From an uncultured beta proteobacterium (GTDB lineage: Bacteria; Pseudomonadota; Gammaproteobacteria; Burkholderiales; Burkholderiaceae): DNA of 51,960 bases. The DNA lies in contig CAIPQU010000164.1 in assembly GCA_903867305.1 (NCBI GenBank), positions 1 to 51,960 of the forward strand, in the 5' to 3' direction. The notes under the pieces were generated by a model. The model was not told the DNA's origin. It did not search any database and saw only the letters and a program-made list of their open reading frames with translations. The translations under genes were made by a program, and so were the position numbers. Below, in pieces: positions 26,732-35,495 of this stretch (its first letter is position 1; each line of letters opens with the position of its first letter).

Positions 26732-27313
26732 TTATTCATTATCAGCAAAGGTGATCCCAATGTTCTTAAAATTCTTCACCACTTCTGGCCCCCAACGCCG
26801 TTCGACCTCATTCGCAATTTTTGGATCAAATGCCACATCACCAAAAGTATCCTCTACCTTTCCTTGCACTAAAACGAGCAACTTTGCATTATCAAGGTTT
26901 GATATATTTTTAAATCTTCTAAAAACACCTGGTGGAACTGAACACAAATCGAACGGCTCTAAAACGACACTATGCTCACCATCATTTCCCCAAACAATTT
27001 CATATTTTCCACTCAAGCACATAAAAGTTTCTACTGTACGTTGATGATTGTGCAGGGCAGGTCCGTTACCTGGAGGACATTCAGCAATAGCCACTTCTAG
27101 TCCAGGTACCCCAATGACTCCTGGCTTAGCCGCTTTTCTGGTATTGCCTTCTGGGGCCATCACAGAATAAACACTATGTGCCGCAATCATTTCATAAGCT
27201 TCACCAGGTATTCCAGTATTTTCTACTTTAAAACTTTTTTTACTCGGTGATAAATCTTTAAACCGGGCAACATAATTTTCCATTTCTGCTGGGGTAATAT
27301 CTAAACCTTTCAT
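26732..27313 (-). CDS. cupin-domain protein
   Basis: A protein of about 193 residues with one cupin barrel. Motif 1 is readable near GNGPALHNHQRTVETFMCLSGKYEI (H-N-H, then E and C), motif 2 near LEPFDLCSVPPGVFRRFKN; the first motif keeps two histidines and a glutamate, the usual metal ligands, while the motif-2 histidine is replaced. Two ATGs lie side by side; the second (27311-27313) has the better spacing from AAGGAG, so I use it. It is the second gene of the run Bug, cupin, hydrolase, Bug, OsmC. It could be a dioxygenase, isomerase or ligand-binding protein; function not determined. Confidence 0.8.
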   Translation of the reverse strand: MKGLDITPAEMENYVARFKDLSPSKKSFKVENTGIPGEAYEMIAAHSVYSVMAPEGNTRKAAKPGVIGVPGLEVAIAECPPGNGPALHNHQRTVETFMCLSGKYEIVWGNDGEHSVVLEPFDLCSVPPGVFRRFKNISNLDNAKLLVLVQGKVEDTFGDVAFDPKIANEVERRWGPEVVKNFKNIGITFADNE

Positions 27314-27362
27314 CATTTCTCCTTAAATTAATTTTTATTTCTGATAAGCTGATGAACAAATA

Positions 27363-28331
27363 TTAATCAACTCTACCAATTTTTTTTAGAACATCACTTA
27401 TTTTTGCTGCATCTGCTTTCCAAAATTTATCAAACTCCGGAGCATCGAGATAGGTCACTGAGATATTTAAATTTTCCATAGATTTTAAATAGTCACTATT
27501 TTTTGCAACGGATTTAACACCATTCCTTAAAATCTGTATGACATCTTCAGGGGTATTTGCCGAAACAAAAAGACCTCCCCAATTAGGATACTCCACATTG
27601 ATTCCATTTTCTTTTAAGGTCGGTATATCTGGAATCAGATTATTTCGTTGATTGCTCCAGCTAGCTAATATACGAATATTTCCAGATTTTTGATAAGCTA
27701 ATGCATTGTTCAGTCCCAAAACCGAAAGATCGATATGACCACCTAATAGTGCGGTCAATGCTGGTCCTGCTCCGGTATAAGGTATATGCTGTAATTTAAT
27801 ATCTGCCGCATTAGTAAACATTTCAATGGCTAAATGAGTCGGTCCATATACCCCTGAAGATCCATAAGTAACTTTTGTTGGATTTAATTTAGCCTCTTTA
27901 ATGACTTCAGAGATTTGATTAAAGGGGGAACTTGCTTTGACGACAAGGACTAATGGTTCGGAAGAAATCAATGCAATTGGAGCTAATTGCTTGAGTTCAT
28001 ACTGCGGTTTTCTATCAAATAGTTTATCTGCTTCTGGAGTCGCAGAAATCGTTGATAAGTTAAATAAAATTGTATAACCATCTGACTTTGCAGCTAATGC
28101 AAATGCAGTTCCCGGAGCACCTCCTGAACCACCACGATTATTGACAATAATTGCTTGTTTATAATACCTCCCCAAATGCTCTGCTAAGGGTCTAGCGATA
28201 GTATCTGCAGAGCCTCCTGGAGCAAAAGGAACCACCATATTAATTGGCTTCATTGGATAAGTTTCACTCAATACTGGCACGTGATACCCCATCATCAAAA
28301 GAGCGAATAGGCAACTCAAATAGCTTTTCAT
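27363..28331 (-). CDS. Bug/TctC-family periplasmic binding protein
   Basis: A 322-residue binding protein with signal peptide MKSYLSCLFALLMMGYHVPV and cleavage near VLSE. Blocks: PFAPGGSADTIARPLA, NNRGGSGGAPGTAFA, AKSDGYTILFNLS, YGPTHLAIEMF, IPYTGAGPALTALLGGH. GAGGT precedes the ATG at a good distance. It is the first gene of the five-gene run to 23494 and is divergent from the DMT transporter gene. It resembles the protein at 22494 in overall layout (GRVD/GKVD at the C-terminus). Confidence 0.9.
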   Translation of the reverse strand: MKSYLSCLFALLMMGYHVPVLSETYPMKPINMVVPFAPGGSADTIARPLAEHLGRYYKQAIIVNNRGGSGGAPGTAFALAAKSDGYTILFNLSTISATPEADKLFDRKPQYELKQLAPIALISSEPLVLVVKASSPFNQISEVIKEAKLNPTKVTYGSSGVYGPTHLAIEMFTNAADIKLQHIPYTGAGPALTALLGGHIDLSVLGLNNALAYQKSGNIRILASWSNQRNNLIPDIPTLKENGINVEYPNWGGLFVSANTPEDVIQILRNGVKSVAKNSDYLKSMENLNISVTYLDAPEFDKFWKADAAKISDVLKKIGRVD

Positions 28332-28597
28332 AGCAATACCTCAGTCTGTACGTCAATCCAAATTCTAAAAAAACCTAATATATTTTTAATATTTGTTTAT
28401 TCTAAGCGTTACAGGAAGTAGGTCTCAAAAAAGTTAAAATAAGCATTATTGTGATTGATAATTTGATCTCTAGCGTGTCATCGTGTTACAGGTTGATCAC
28501 TAGTCATTAATAATTTTTTATGCGAGCCTCAATCTTTCTTTAGCGGTGGTTTCTTAAGTGTGTTTTACTAATCAATCAATTCAAAAAATATTTTTTC

Positions 28598-29494
28598 ATG
28601 AAATCATCTATTACCCTCACTGCATTTTTCACACTTTTACTGATCGCGGCAGTCATGGGGGCAAATCACGTCGCAGCTCGCTTTGCTTTCAATGACTCCG
28701 TAAATGTGGTTACAGCAGTATTTTTTAGAAGCATTGTGACAGCCGTCATTATTTTTATTCTTTTATTAAGACGTGGCGTATCAATGAAAATTTCCAAGGA
28801 GTATCATTTGATATTTCTTACCATAGGTACTCTAGTAGCGATACAAAGCTATTGTATCTACTCTTCGGTTTCTCTCATACCGGTAGTTTTAGCATTGCTT
28901 GCATTTAATACTCACCCTTTATGGGCTGCCTTTTGGTCTCGTGTTTTGTATAAACGTAGGCCTGATACTCTCGTTCTGAAGTCCATGCCAATGATTCTAT
29001 TTGGATTAGCACTAGCACTTGATGTATTTGGAACAGCGTCGGGACTTGGTGCCGTAGCACATTGGCAATCGATTGGTAAGGGAGTATTTTATGCACTGAT
29101 GGGCGCAGCCTCCTTTGGTCTTGCATTAGTTGTAACAGAACATAAAACTATCAAAATTAATGCCTTAGTGAGGACCACGTACACGCTTGGAATTGTTACC
29201 GTACTAGCAACTCTTCTCAGTTTTTTTCAAGGCGGTTTAGCCCTCCCCCATTCTTCTAGTGGTTGGTTAGGACTCCTTGGCCTTACTTTTTTTTACGGGA
29301 TAGGTTTTACAATGATGTTTAGTTTATTGCCTCGACTCGGCGTTGTCGGCAATTCAGCAATTATGAATGTAGAACCGATATTTGCACTGATCTTTGCCTG
29401 GATCCTTTTAGGTCAAAAAATTTCAATCATACAAATTGTTGGAGCGATCATTGTAGTTGGCACAGTGATCGTGATTGGTTTACGAAAAAAATAA
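28598..29494 (+). CDS. DMT-superfamily (EamA) transporter
   Basis: A 298-residue inner-membrane protein with ten hydrophobic segments arranged as two EamA repeats. The first helix has AAVMGANHVAARFAF, and the second repeat ends with NVEPIFALIFAWILLGQKIS, a typical EamA conserved stretch. Family members export or import small metabolites such as amino acids; the cargo here is unknown. It is followed on the same strand by a Bug gene (95 bases) and a CocE-type hydrolase gene, so it may belong to a catabolic unit. Confidence 0.87.
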   Translation: MKSSITLTAFFTLLLIAAVMGANHVAARFAFNDSVNVVTAVFFRSIVTAVIIFILLLRRGVSMKISKEYHLIFLTIGTLVAIQSYCIYSSVSLIPVVLALLAFNTHPLWAAFWSRVLYKRRPDTLVLKSMPMILFGLALALDVFGTASGLGAVAHWQSIGKGVFYALMGAASFGLALVVTEHKTIKINALVRTTYTLGIVTVLATLLSFFQGGLALPHSSSGWLGLLGLTFFYGIGFTMMFSLLPRLGVVGNSAIMNVEPIFALIFAWILLGQKISIIQIVGAIIVVGTVIVIGLRKK

Positions 29495-29589
29495 ATATCC
29501 TATCAGGAACAATCTATTGAGGGGAAACGAGTATCGACTTTCTTTAGTCCTAGATTTAAAATTACTCATTAACATTCAATCACTTTCCC

Positions 29590-30564
29590 ATGAATCGTCG
29601 CTACTTCCTCTATTCTGCAGCACTAAGCGCTATTACACCGAAGGTGTTATTCGCCCAAGAAAGTTATCCGAGTAAGCCGATTCGTTTACTTGTCCCCTTT
29701 TCTGCTGGCGGAACTCCAGATTTAGTCGCTCGATTACTGTCTGTCCAGCTTGGTAACCAACTAAGCCAATCTTTCGTTATTGATAACCGCTTAGGGGCAA
29801 ATGGTATTGTCGCGCAAGATGCCCTAGCGAATTCCACGCCGGATGGTTATTCATTACTTCTCAATACTGGTTCTCAAGCCATTAATCCGAGTATCTATAA
29901 AAAACTTCCTTTTGATACATTTAAAGACTTTGCACCTGTTAGCTTGATTGCAGTAGCCCCAGCACTTACTTTAGTTGTAAATCCAAACTTTGCAGCAAAA
30001 ACATTTAAAGAGTTTTTAACTTTGGCTAAAAAATCAGACAATGCTGTCAGTTTTGGTTCACCTGGAACTGGTAATACTCTTCACTTGGCTGGAGAAATGT
30101 TAAATTCGATGGCAGGTATCAAGATGCTTCATGTGCCGTATAAAGGTGCTGTTCCTGCTCTAAATGCAGTCATTGCAGGCGAGGTTAGTGCTTGCTTTCT
30201 GAGTACTACAGCAGCAGTCATTGCCGTGAATGGCGGTCAAGTAAGGCCCATTGCCGTTACCAGTACCAATCGTATTAAAGCCTTTCCAGATGTGCCTACT
30301 ATTTCTGAAAGCGGTGTTCCTGGTTTTGACCTCAATGGTGGATGGATGGGTATCTTTGCCCCTGCCAAAACACCACAAGCGATTATTCATAAACTTTCGA
30401 ACGAAATCCACAAAGCCGTTGAGACTCCCGAGGTTAAAGCGAAATTACTATCTTGGGAGACCCCACCCATCGGTAGTACTCCCGAGGCCTTTGCAACATT
30501 CTTTCAATCTGAATATGAAAAATTTGCGAAAATTATTAAAGTATCTAATATTCCTATGCAGTAA
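29590..30564 (+). CDS. Bug/TctC-family periplasmic binding protein with Tat-like signal
   Basis: A 324-residue binding protein. The N-terminus MNRRYFLYSAALSAITPKVL carries a twin arginine followed by x-F-L, as in Tat signals, and cleaves near LFAQ. Blocks: PFSAGGTPDLVARLLS, NRLGANGIVAQDAL, STPDGYSLLLNTGS, GNTLHLAGEMLNSM, VPYKGAVPALNAVIAGE. It precedes the CocE/NonD hydrolase gene by 11 bases and is very likely co-transcribed with it. Confidence 0.9.
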   Translation: MNRRYFLYSAALSAITPKVLFAQESYPSKPIRLLVPFSAGGTPDLVARLLSVQLGNQLSQSFVIDNRLGANGIVAQDALANSTPDGYSLLLNTGSQAINPSIYKKLPFDTFKDFAPVSLIAVAPALTLVVNPNFAAKTFKEFLTLAKKSDNAVSFGSPGTGNTLHLAGEMLNSMAGIKMLHVPYKGAVPALNAVIAGEVSACFLSTTAAVIAVNGGQVRPIAVTSTNRIKAFPDVPTISESGVPGFDLNGGWMGIFAPAKTPQAIIHKLSNEIHKAVETPEVKAKLLSWETPPIGSTPEAFATFFQSEYEKFAKIIKVSNIPMQ

Positions 30565-30575
30565 CTCTTTCATGC

Positions 30576-32252
30576 ATGTCAATCCATATGATTTTTGAAA
30601 AAAATACTCCCATCCCCATATCTGATGGCAATATCCTCCGCTGTAATGTTTTCCGACCTGAAAAGGATGGCCAATATCCTGTCATCATGGCAATGGGAGC
30701 ATATGGCAAAGATATCCATTTTGAAGATGGTTATAACGCGCAGTGGAATGTTCTAAAAAATATATATCCTGAAATAGATCAAGCTGGGTCCTCTGGTCGA
30801 TTCTTACGCTGGGAAGTCATTGACCCAGAACGATGGGTCCCGGATGGGTTTGTTGTGATTCAAATCGATTCTCGGGGAACTGGCATGTCCCCTGGATATA
30901 TTGATCCATTCGGCCCTGTGGAAACTCGTGATTATTATGAGGCGATTGAATGGGCTGCAATGCAATCTTGGTCAACTGGCAAAGTTGGCCTTATTGGTGT
31001 TTCTTATTTAGCAATGAAACAATGGCAAGTAGCTGCACTAAAGCCACCACATTTAGCCGCCATCGTTCCTTGGGAAGGGGCTAGTGACTTTTATCGCGAT
31101 AGTGGTCGTCACGGGGGGATTTTTAGTAATAGCTTTACCTACGCTTGGTGGCCCCGCCAAGTATTAAGCAATCAACACGGTAGTGGGAGCAGTCATCATA
31201 TTGACCGTGATACAGGTCAAAGAACAACCGGTCCCGCACTGCAAGAAGAATTATTAGTCGGCAATCGAACAGATCATCCTCATGATCGTTTAAACCATCC
31301 ATTGGATGATGCGTGGAATCAAGAGCGCTCCCCCCTTCTCGAGCAAATTGAAGTCCCTCTATTATCTGCCGCAAACTGGGGAGGTGCTGGTATGCACCTT
31401 CGGGGAAATATCGAGGGCTTTGTGAATGCAGCATCTTCAGATAAGTGGCTTTTTGCGCACATCGGCACCCATTATGAAAGCTTCTATCTTCCAAATTATG
31501 TTGCTATTCAAAAAAGGTTTTTTCATTACTTTCTGAAGGGCACAGATAATGGATGGGGCCAAGAACCTAAAGTTCAATTAGCGATTAGAAATGTCGATGG
31601 CACAGCAAGTATTCGCAAAGAGCATGAATGGCCACTTGCAAGAACACAGTGGCAACCTCTCTTCCTGAATGCACAAAATTCAAGTCTTTCCTCTCAATTG
31701 ATAACAACTTCTGAATATACTGAATTTGAATCTAATAAAAATTCTGTCAATTTTTCTACGCCAGTTTTTGCTGAAGAAACCGAATTTACCGGCCCAGTCT
31801 TATTAAAACTTTGGATCTCTTCATCTGAAACTGATATTGATTTATTCGCTGTTCTGCGAGTTTTCGATCCCTCAAATACTGAAGTAAGCTTTACAGGGGC
31901 TCATGAAAAAGTTCCTTTAGCTCAGGGTTGGTTGCGAGCATCACACAGAAAATTAGATATAAAAAAATCACTACCTTATCGCCCCTACCATTCTCATGAT
32001 GAAAGGCAAGCTCTTATTCCTCATGAAATATATCCTGTTGAAATAGAAATTTGGCCCACCTCCATTGTTTTTCCTGTGGGATATAAATTGGTTCTCACGA
32101 TTCAAGGTAATGATTTTGTAGTTACCGAACCGGGAAGACTCTTACATAATCATCCTCAAGATCGAGACGATCGATTATTGAAAGCTCAATGTAAGATTTA
32201 TACAGGATCACCATATCCTAGTCAGTTAATACTACCAATGATTCCTCGATGA
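30576..32252 (+). CDS. CocE/NonD-family hydrolase
   Basis: A 558-residue X-Pro dipeptidyl-peptidase/cocaine-esterase-type serine hydrolase. The N-terminal alpha/beta-hydrolase domain has SRGTGMS near 99-105 and nucleophile Ser143 in IGVSYLAMKQW; the acid and histidine lie further on (GTHYESF near 298 contains the likely His). The C-terminal part (about 370-555) is the jelly-roll domain, with SSETDIDLFAVLRVFDPSN. No signal peptide. It would hydrolyse esters or amides in the cytoplasm. A second in-frame ATG at 30588 would remove four residues; neither has a clear ribosome site. It follows a Bug gene by 11 bases, suggesting that it acts on that protein's ligand. Confidence 0.87.
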   Translation: MSIHMIFEKNTPIPISDGNILRCNVFRPEKDGQYPVIMAMGAYGKDIHFEDGYNAQWNVLKNIYPEIDQAGSSGRFLRWEVIDPERWVPDGFVVIQIDSRGTGMSPGYIDPFGPVETRDYYEAIEWAAMQSWSTGKVGLIGVSYLAMKQWQVAALKPPHLAAIVPWEGASDFYRDSGRHGGIFSNSFTYAWWPRQVLSNQHGSGSSHHIDRDTGQRTTGPALQEELLVGNRTDHPHDRLNHPLDDAWNQERSPLLEQIEVPLLSAANWGGAGMHLRGNIEGFVNAASSDKWLFAHIGTHYESFYLPNYVAIQKRFFHYFLKGTDNGWGQEPKVQLAIRNVDGTASIRKEHEWPLARTQWQPLFLNAQNSSLSSQLITTSEYTEFESNKNSVNFSTPVFAEETEFTGPVLLKLWISSSETDIDLFAVLRVFDPSNTEVSFTGAHEKVPLAQGWLRASHRKLDIKKSLPYRPYHSHDERQALIPHEIYPVEIEIWPTSIVFPVGYKLVLTIQGNDFVVTEPGRLLHNHPQDRDDRLLKAQCKIYTGSPYPSQLILPMIPR

Positions 32253-32291
32253 TATGGATTACTTCGATGAAGTTTCGAGTCTTTACAAATG

Positions 32292-32313
32292 AAAATACTT
32301 ATATAAGTATTTT
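32292..32313. terminator. 22-base perfect palindrome between convergent genes
   Basis: AAAATACTTAT followed directly by its complement ATAAGTATTTT, then T. It lies 40 bases after the CocE-type gene and before the convergent NIPSNAP gene. The T-rich 3' arm in both directions fits a weak bidirectional terminator; a protein-binding site is another option. Confidence 0.4.
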
Positions 32314-32453
32314 TAAGGTAATCAAAATTTTCTAGAGTATATTTCAACCGGCGATACCGAGATAACTTTACATTTGGTCACACCATATACAGGATTTTTT
32401 CTGAAATTTTACCGATCAAAAGAATCTTCACTTCACTAAAAAACTTATTTTTA

Positions 32454-33164
32454 CTAGTTAAACAATGGTGATAAAAGTGCTAAAGGAGAAGGCTTCAGTA
32501 GCCTAGTTTGTGCCTTAACAATAGATGATCTTATTTCAACTAAAAATGAATCCCAGCGTGAATGTTGCGCTAATTGAAGTTGAAAATCTTCTCTCTTTTT
32601 ATAACTTTCATGCCAACGATAGATGACCACTTCATGTTGCTGGCCAACTAATGTGTAAAAGGATGCAAATATTCCTTGAGTAAATACGGTATTAGTCAGT
32701 AATGAATGATTCGCAAATGCTTGCCAAAACAAGCCTAAAGCACCAGGCGTGAGTTGGAATTTAAGCTCTTCGACCAATACCTCAGGATGAGAAGTAATGC
32801 TCGCTAAAAGTTCGCTGCCTGGTAACCAATCTCTCCCATTACTCCAGAGTGGATTAAGTTCATCTAGAGGTGCAGGCATTAAAAAACTATTTTCCTGCTT
32901 CAGCATTAAAGGTCGAACCTTATGGTAGTAGGGCTCAGCATTCGGATGTTTAAAAAATAAGCGTTCACGCCAATCTTCAAAACTATCAAACCTCCATAAA
33001 TGGGTGATCTGATCTTGATCACCACCAATCGTTGAAAAATATCCGATAACACGAGCCATAATAGGTCTACTTACCGGATCTATGCCGCGAATCAGTTGGG
33101 CATTCCAAAAACTATCTAAAGTTCCAGGGCGGAAAGTGTAGGTGCGAGATTCAAAAAGCATCAT
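32454..33164 (-). CDS. NIPSNAP-family protein
   Basis: A 236-residue cytoplasmic protein with two NIPSNAP (dimeric alpha-beta barrel, ferredoxin-like) domains. The first begins FESRTYTFRPGTLDSFW and contains HLWRFDSFEDWRERLF; the second begins LVEELKFQLTPGALGLFWQAF and contains VVIYRWHESYKKREDFQ. Its start (ATGATG) overlaps the stop of the upstream Bug gene by one base (TAATG). NIPSNAP proteins have no settled enzymatic role but are frequent in catabolic operons of Burkholderiales, so a role in degradation of the Bug ligand is inferred from context. Confidence 0.85.
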   Translation of the reverse strand: MMLFESRTYTFRPGTLDSFWNAQLIRGIDPVSRPIMARVIGYFSTIGGDQDQITHLWRFDSFEDWRERLFFKHPNAEPYYHKVRPLMLKQENSFLMPAPLDELNPLWSNGRDWLPGSELLASITSHPEVLVEELKFQLTPGALGLFWQAFANHSLLTNTVFTQGIFASFYTLVGQQHEVVIYRWHESYKKREDFQLQLAQHSRWDSFLVEIRSSIVKAQTRLLKPSPLALLSPLFN

Positions 33165-34168
33165 TATTCCAGTAGGGGGATTTTTGCATCATTAACCACT
33201 GTTTTCCACTTCAGTATTTGCTCATTAATTTCATCACGCATCGTTTCAGGTGATGAGGGTCTCACTAATGCACCTGTGGATTCAAGCTTTTCTTTCACGC
33301 TAGGCATTGCAAGTACCGTATGAATTTCACGTGCCAATTTATCTTGAATTGGACGAGGTAATCCCTTCGGTGCGCCAATCGCATGCCACGACCGAACATC
33401 AAAGCCTGGCAAAGTCGCAGCAATCGGCGGTGTTCCAAGTAATGCTGGCCAAGGGGACGGGCTGGTTACAGCTATTGCACGAATCTTACCAGCCTTAATT
33501 GCGGGTAGGCTTACCGTCAGCGAGTCAATCATGACATCAAATTGTCCCCCGACTAAATCGATTAATGGTGTACTTCCTCCCCTATAAGGGATAGATATCA
33601 TCTTTACTTTTGCCGATGATTGAATTAATTCACCAATCAAATGAGGAGTACTTCCAGGTCCTAATGTGCTGTAGGTAATCGTATCTGGTTTGACTTTTGC
33701 AGCAGCAATAATATCTGATAAAGAATTAAATGGGCTATCCGCCTTCACCGTAAGAACAAAGGGAAACTGAATAAGCATCGAAATCGGCGTAAAGTCTTCC
33801 AAAGGTTTATATGGCAAAGACTTGTAGGTTGCCGCTGAAATTGCATGACCGCCATGCATCATTAATAATGTATAACCATCCGGCTTCGCTTTTGAGACAA
33901 ATGTATCAGCAATAATGCCTCCAGCTCCAGTTTTAGATTCAACACTAATTGGTTGCTCCAGTCTTTGCGCAAGAGGAGCTGATACTATTCGAGCAACGGT
34001 ATCAATATTGCCACCAACACCAAACCCATGCACTAAACTAATCGGTCTTTGTGGATAATCTTGTTGCGAGTAGGTAAATGGCACATGAAAAAACATGAGT
34101 ACCGAAATAAAGCTTGTAATTATTTTTCTTAACATCGTTTTGGTAAATGTCATTTGTTTGAATTTCAT
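33164..34168 (-). CDS. Bug/TctC-family periplasmic binding protein
   Basis: 334 residues from the first ATG. Later in-frame ATGs (residues 6 and 12) would give a more usual signal peptide starting MLRKIITSFISVLMFFHV; no ribosome site decides between them. The first ligand loop is altered, HGFGVGGNIDTVARIV instead of P-F-x-P-G-G. Other blocks are normal: SKTGAGGIIADTFV, AKPDGYTLLMMHGG, GSTPHLIGELIQSS, IPYRGGSTPLIDLVGGQ. It forms a coupled pair with the NIPSNAP gene. Confidence 0.88.
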   Translation of the reverse strand: MKFKQMTFTKTMLRKIITSFISVLMFFHVPFTYSQQDYPQRPISLVHGFGVGGNIDTVARIVSAPLAQRLEQPISVESKTGAGGIIADTFVSKAKPDGYTLLMMHGGHAISAATYKSLPYKPLEDFTPISMLIQFPFVLTVKADSPFNSLSDIIAAAKVKPDTITYSTLGPGSTPHLIGELIQSSAKVKMISIPYRGGSTPLIDLVGGQFDVMIDSLTVSLPAIKAGKIRAIAVTSPSPWPALLGTPPIAATLPGFDVRSWHAIGAPKGLPRPIQDKLAREIHTVLAMPSVKEKLESTGALVRPSSPETMRDEINEQILKWKTVVNDAKIPLLE

Positions 34169-34480
34169 TAATCGTTAAGTTTGCATTTATTTTTATGAAA
34201 TTAAAAGATGCTTTTATAGGTGTCTTCCCTAGTGCATACTTTAAATCATTTAAATGCTTTCAATAACACATTTTTTGTAGAGGCAGGTTAAGGTATTCAT
34301 TAGAGATTGTGGCATGAATAACATGCTCTCCCATCTCAAAAGTCCTAAAGCATTAAAATATGATTCAATCGAAAGTGAATCTTGATATGCTCAGAAAAAT
34401 ATCAATGAAGTACCAACCCAAAGTGCGGACAACCGAATAGGGACTTGAATCCCAATATCAAAGAATAATGAGAAGAAATA
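34169..34480. other. gene-free divergent promoter region between two Bug genes
   Basis: 312 A+T-rich bases between the divergent Bug genes at 33164-34168 and 34481-35452. No open frame with a ribosome site, no long inverted repeat and no RNA-like structure were seen. It presumably holds both promoters. Confidence 0.4.
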
Positions 34481-35452
34481 ATGAAAAGAATTTTTGCAAA
34501 ATATATTTTTTTATTGGCCAATATGATGTTGGTCAATTACCAATTTGCTCTATCGCAGGAGTACCCAACAAAGCCGATTAAAATAGTGATACCTTTTCCT
34601 CCTGGAGGAGGAGCCGATGTCTTAATGCGTCCCTTGAGTAAAAAATTATCTGAGTTATTAGGACAGACTATTATTTTAGATAATAAGCCTGGCGCTAATG
34701 GGAATATTGGCGCTGATTATGTTGCTAAATCCGCTCCTGATGGCTATACCTTGTTGCTTGGAAATAGCTCGATGTCGATTAGTACGGCACTCTATAGTCA
34801 GCTGACTTATGACCCTATTAAAGATCTAACACCAATTGCAGTAATGGTTAATACTCCAAGTGTTTTAGTAGCAAATCCAAAATTTAAAGCAAAGAGTATT
34901 GCAGAATTAATTGAACTTGCCAAACAAGAGCCTGGGAAAATTAATTATTCCTCTGCTGGAATCGGTAGTACTCCACATTTAGGGATGGAGTTATTTGGTA
35001 TAGCAACTGGCACTAAATATACACACATACCCTATAAGGGTGGCGGTCCAGCAGTTTCTGCTTTGCTCGCCAATGAAGTAGATATTTTAATTACAAATAC
35101 ATCAACAATTTTGGCTCAAGTACAAGCTGGTAAATTAGTCCCCCTTGGGACGACAACATTAAAGCGCACACCAATTCTATCTTCAGTCGCCACTATTTCA
35201 GAAACTGTTCCCGGATATGAGCTCAACACCTGGTACGGTATCTTCGGGCCTGCGGGTTTGCCTAAAAGTATTGTGCAACGCCTCAATCAGGCTTTCATAC
35301 AATGCTTAAATAGTCCGGAAATTAAGCAGCAATTAATTTCATTTGCTTATGATCCTGACCCTGGATCAGCAGAAGCTCTCGCGGCAATGTTGAAAAAAGA
35401 CAATGCTAATTGGGCGAGTGTCATTAAAGTTACTGGAATCAAAGCAGAGTAA
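34481..35452 (+). CDS. Bug/TctC-family periplasmic binding protein
   Basis: A 323-residue binding protein with signal peptide ending near FALSQ. Blocks: PFPPGGGADVLMRPLS, NKPGANGNIGADYVA, SAPDGYTLLLGNSSMS, IGSTPHLGMELFGIA, IPYKGGGPAVSALLANE. GAGAAG precedes the ATG. No partner enzyme lies on the same strand; it converges on an SDR gene 43 bases away. Confidence 0.9.
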   Translation: MKRIFAKYIFLLANMMLVNYQFALSQEYPTKPIKIVIPFPPGGGADVLMRPLSKKLSELLGQTIILDNKPGANGNIGADYVAKSAPDGYTLLLGNSSMSISTALYSQLTYDPIKDLTPIAVMVNTPSVLVANPKFKAKSIAELIELAKQEPGKINYSSAGIGSTPHLGMELFGIATGTKYTHIPYKGGGPAVSALLANEVDILITNTSTILAQVQAGKLVPLGTTTLKRTPILSSVATISETVPGYELNTWYGIFGPAGLPKSIVQRLNQAFIQCLNSPEIKQQLISFAYDPDPGSAEALAAMLKKDNANWASVIKVTGIKAE

Positions 35453-35495
35453 AAAATATTGATGATTCAGGTCGGTTAGCCTGTGTAGTTGAAAA

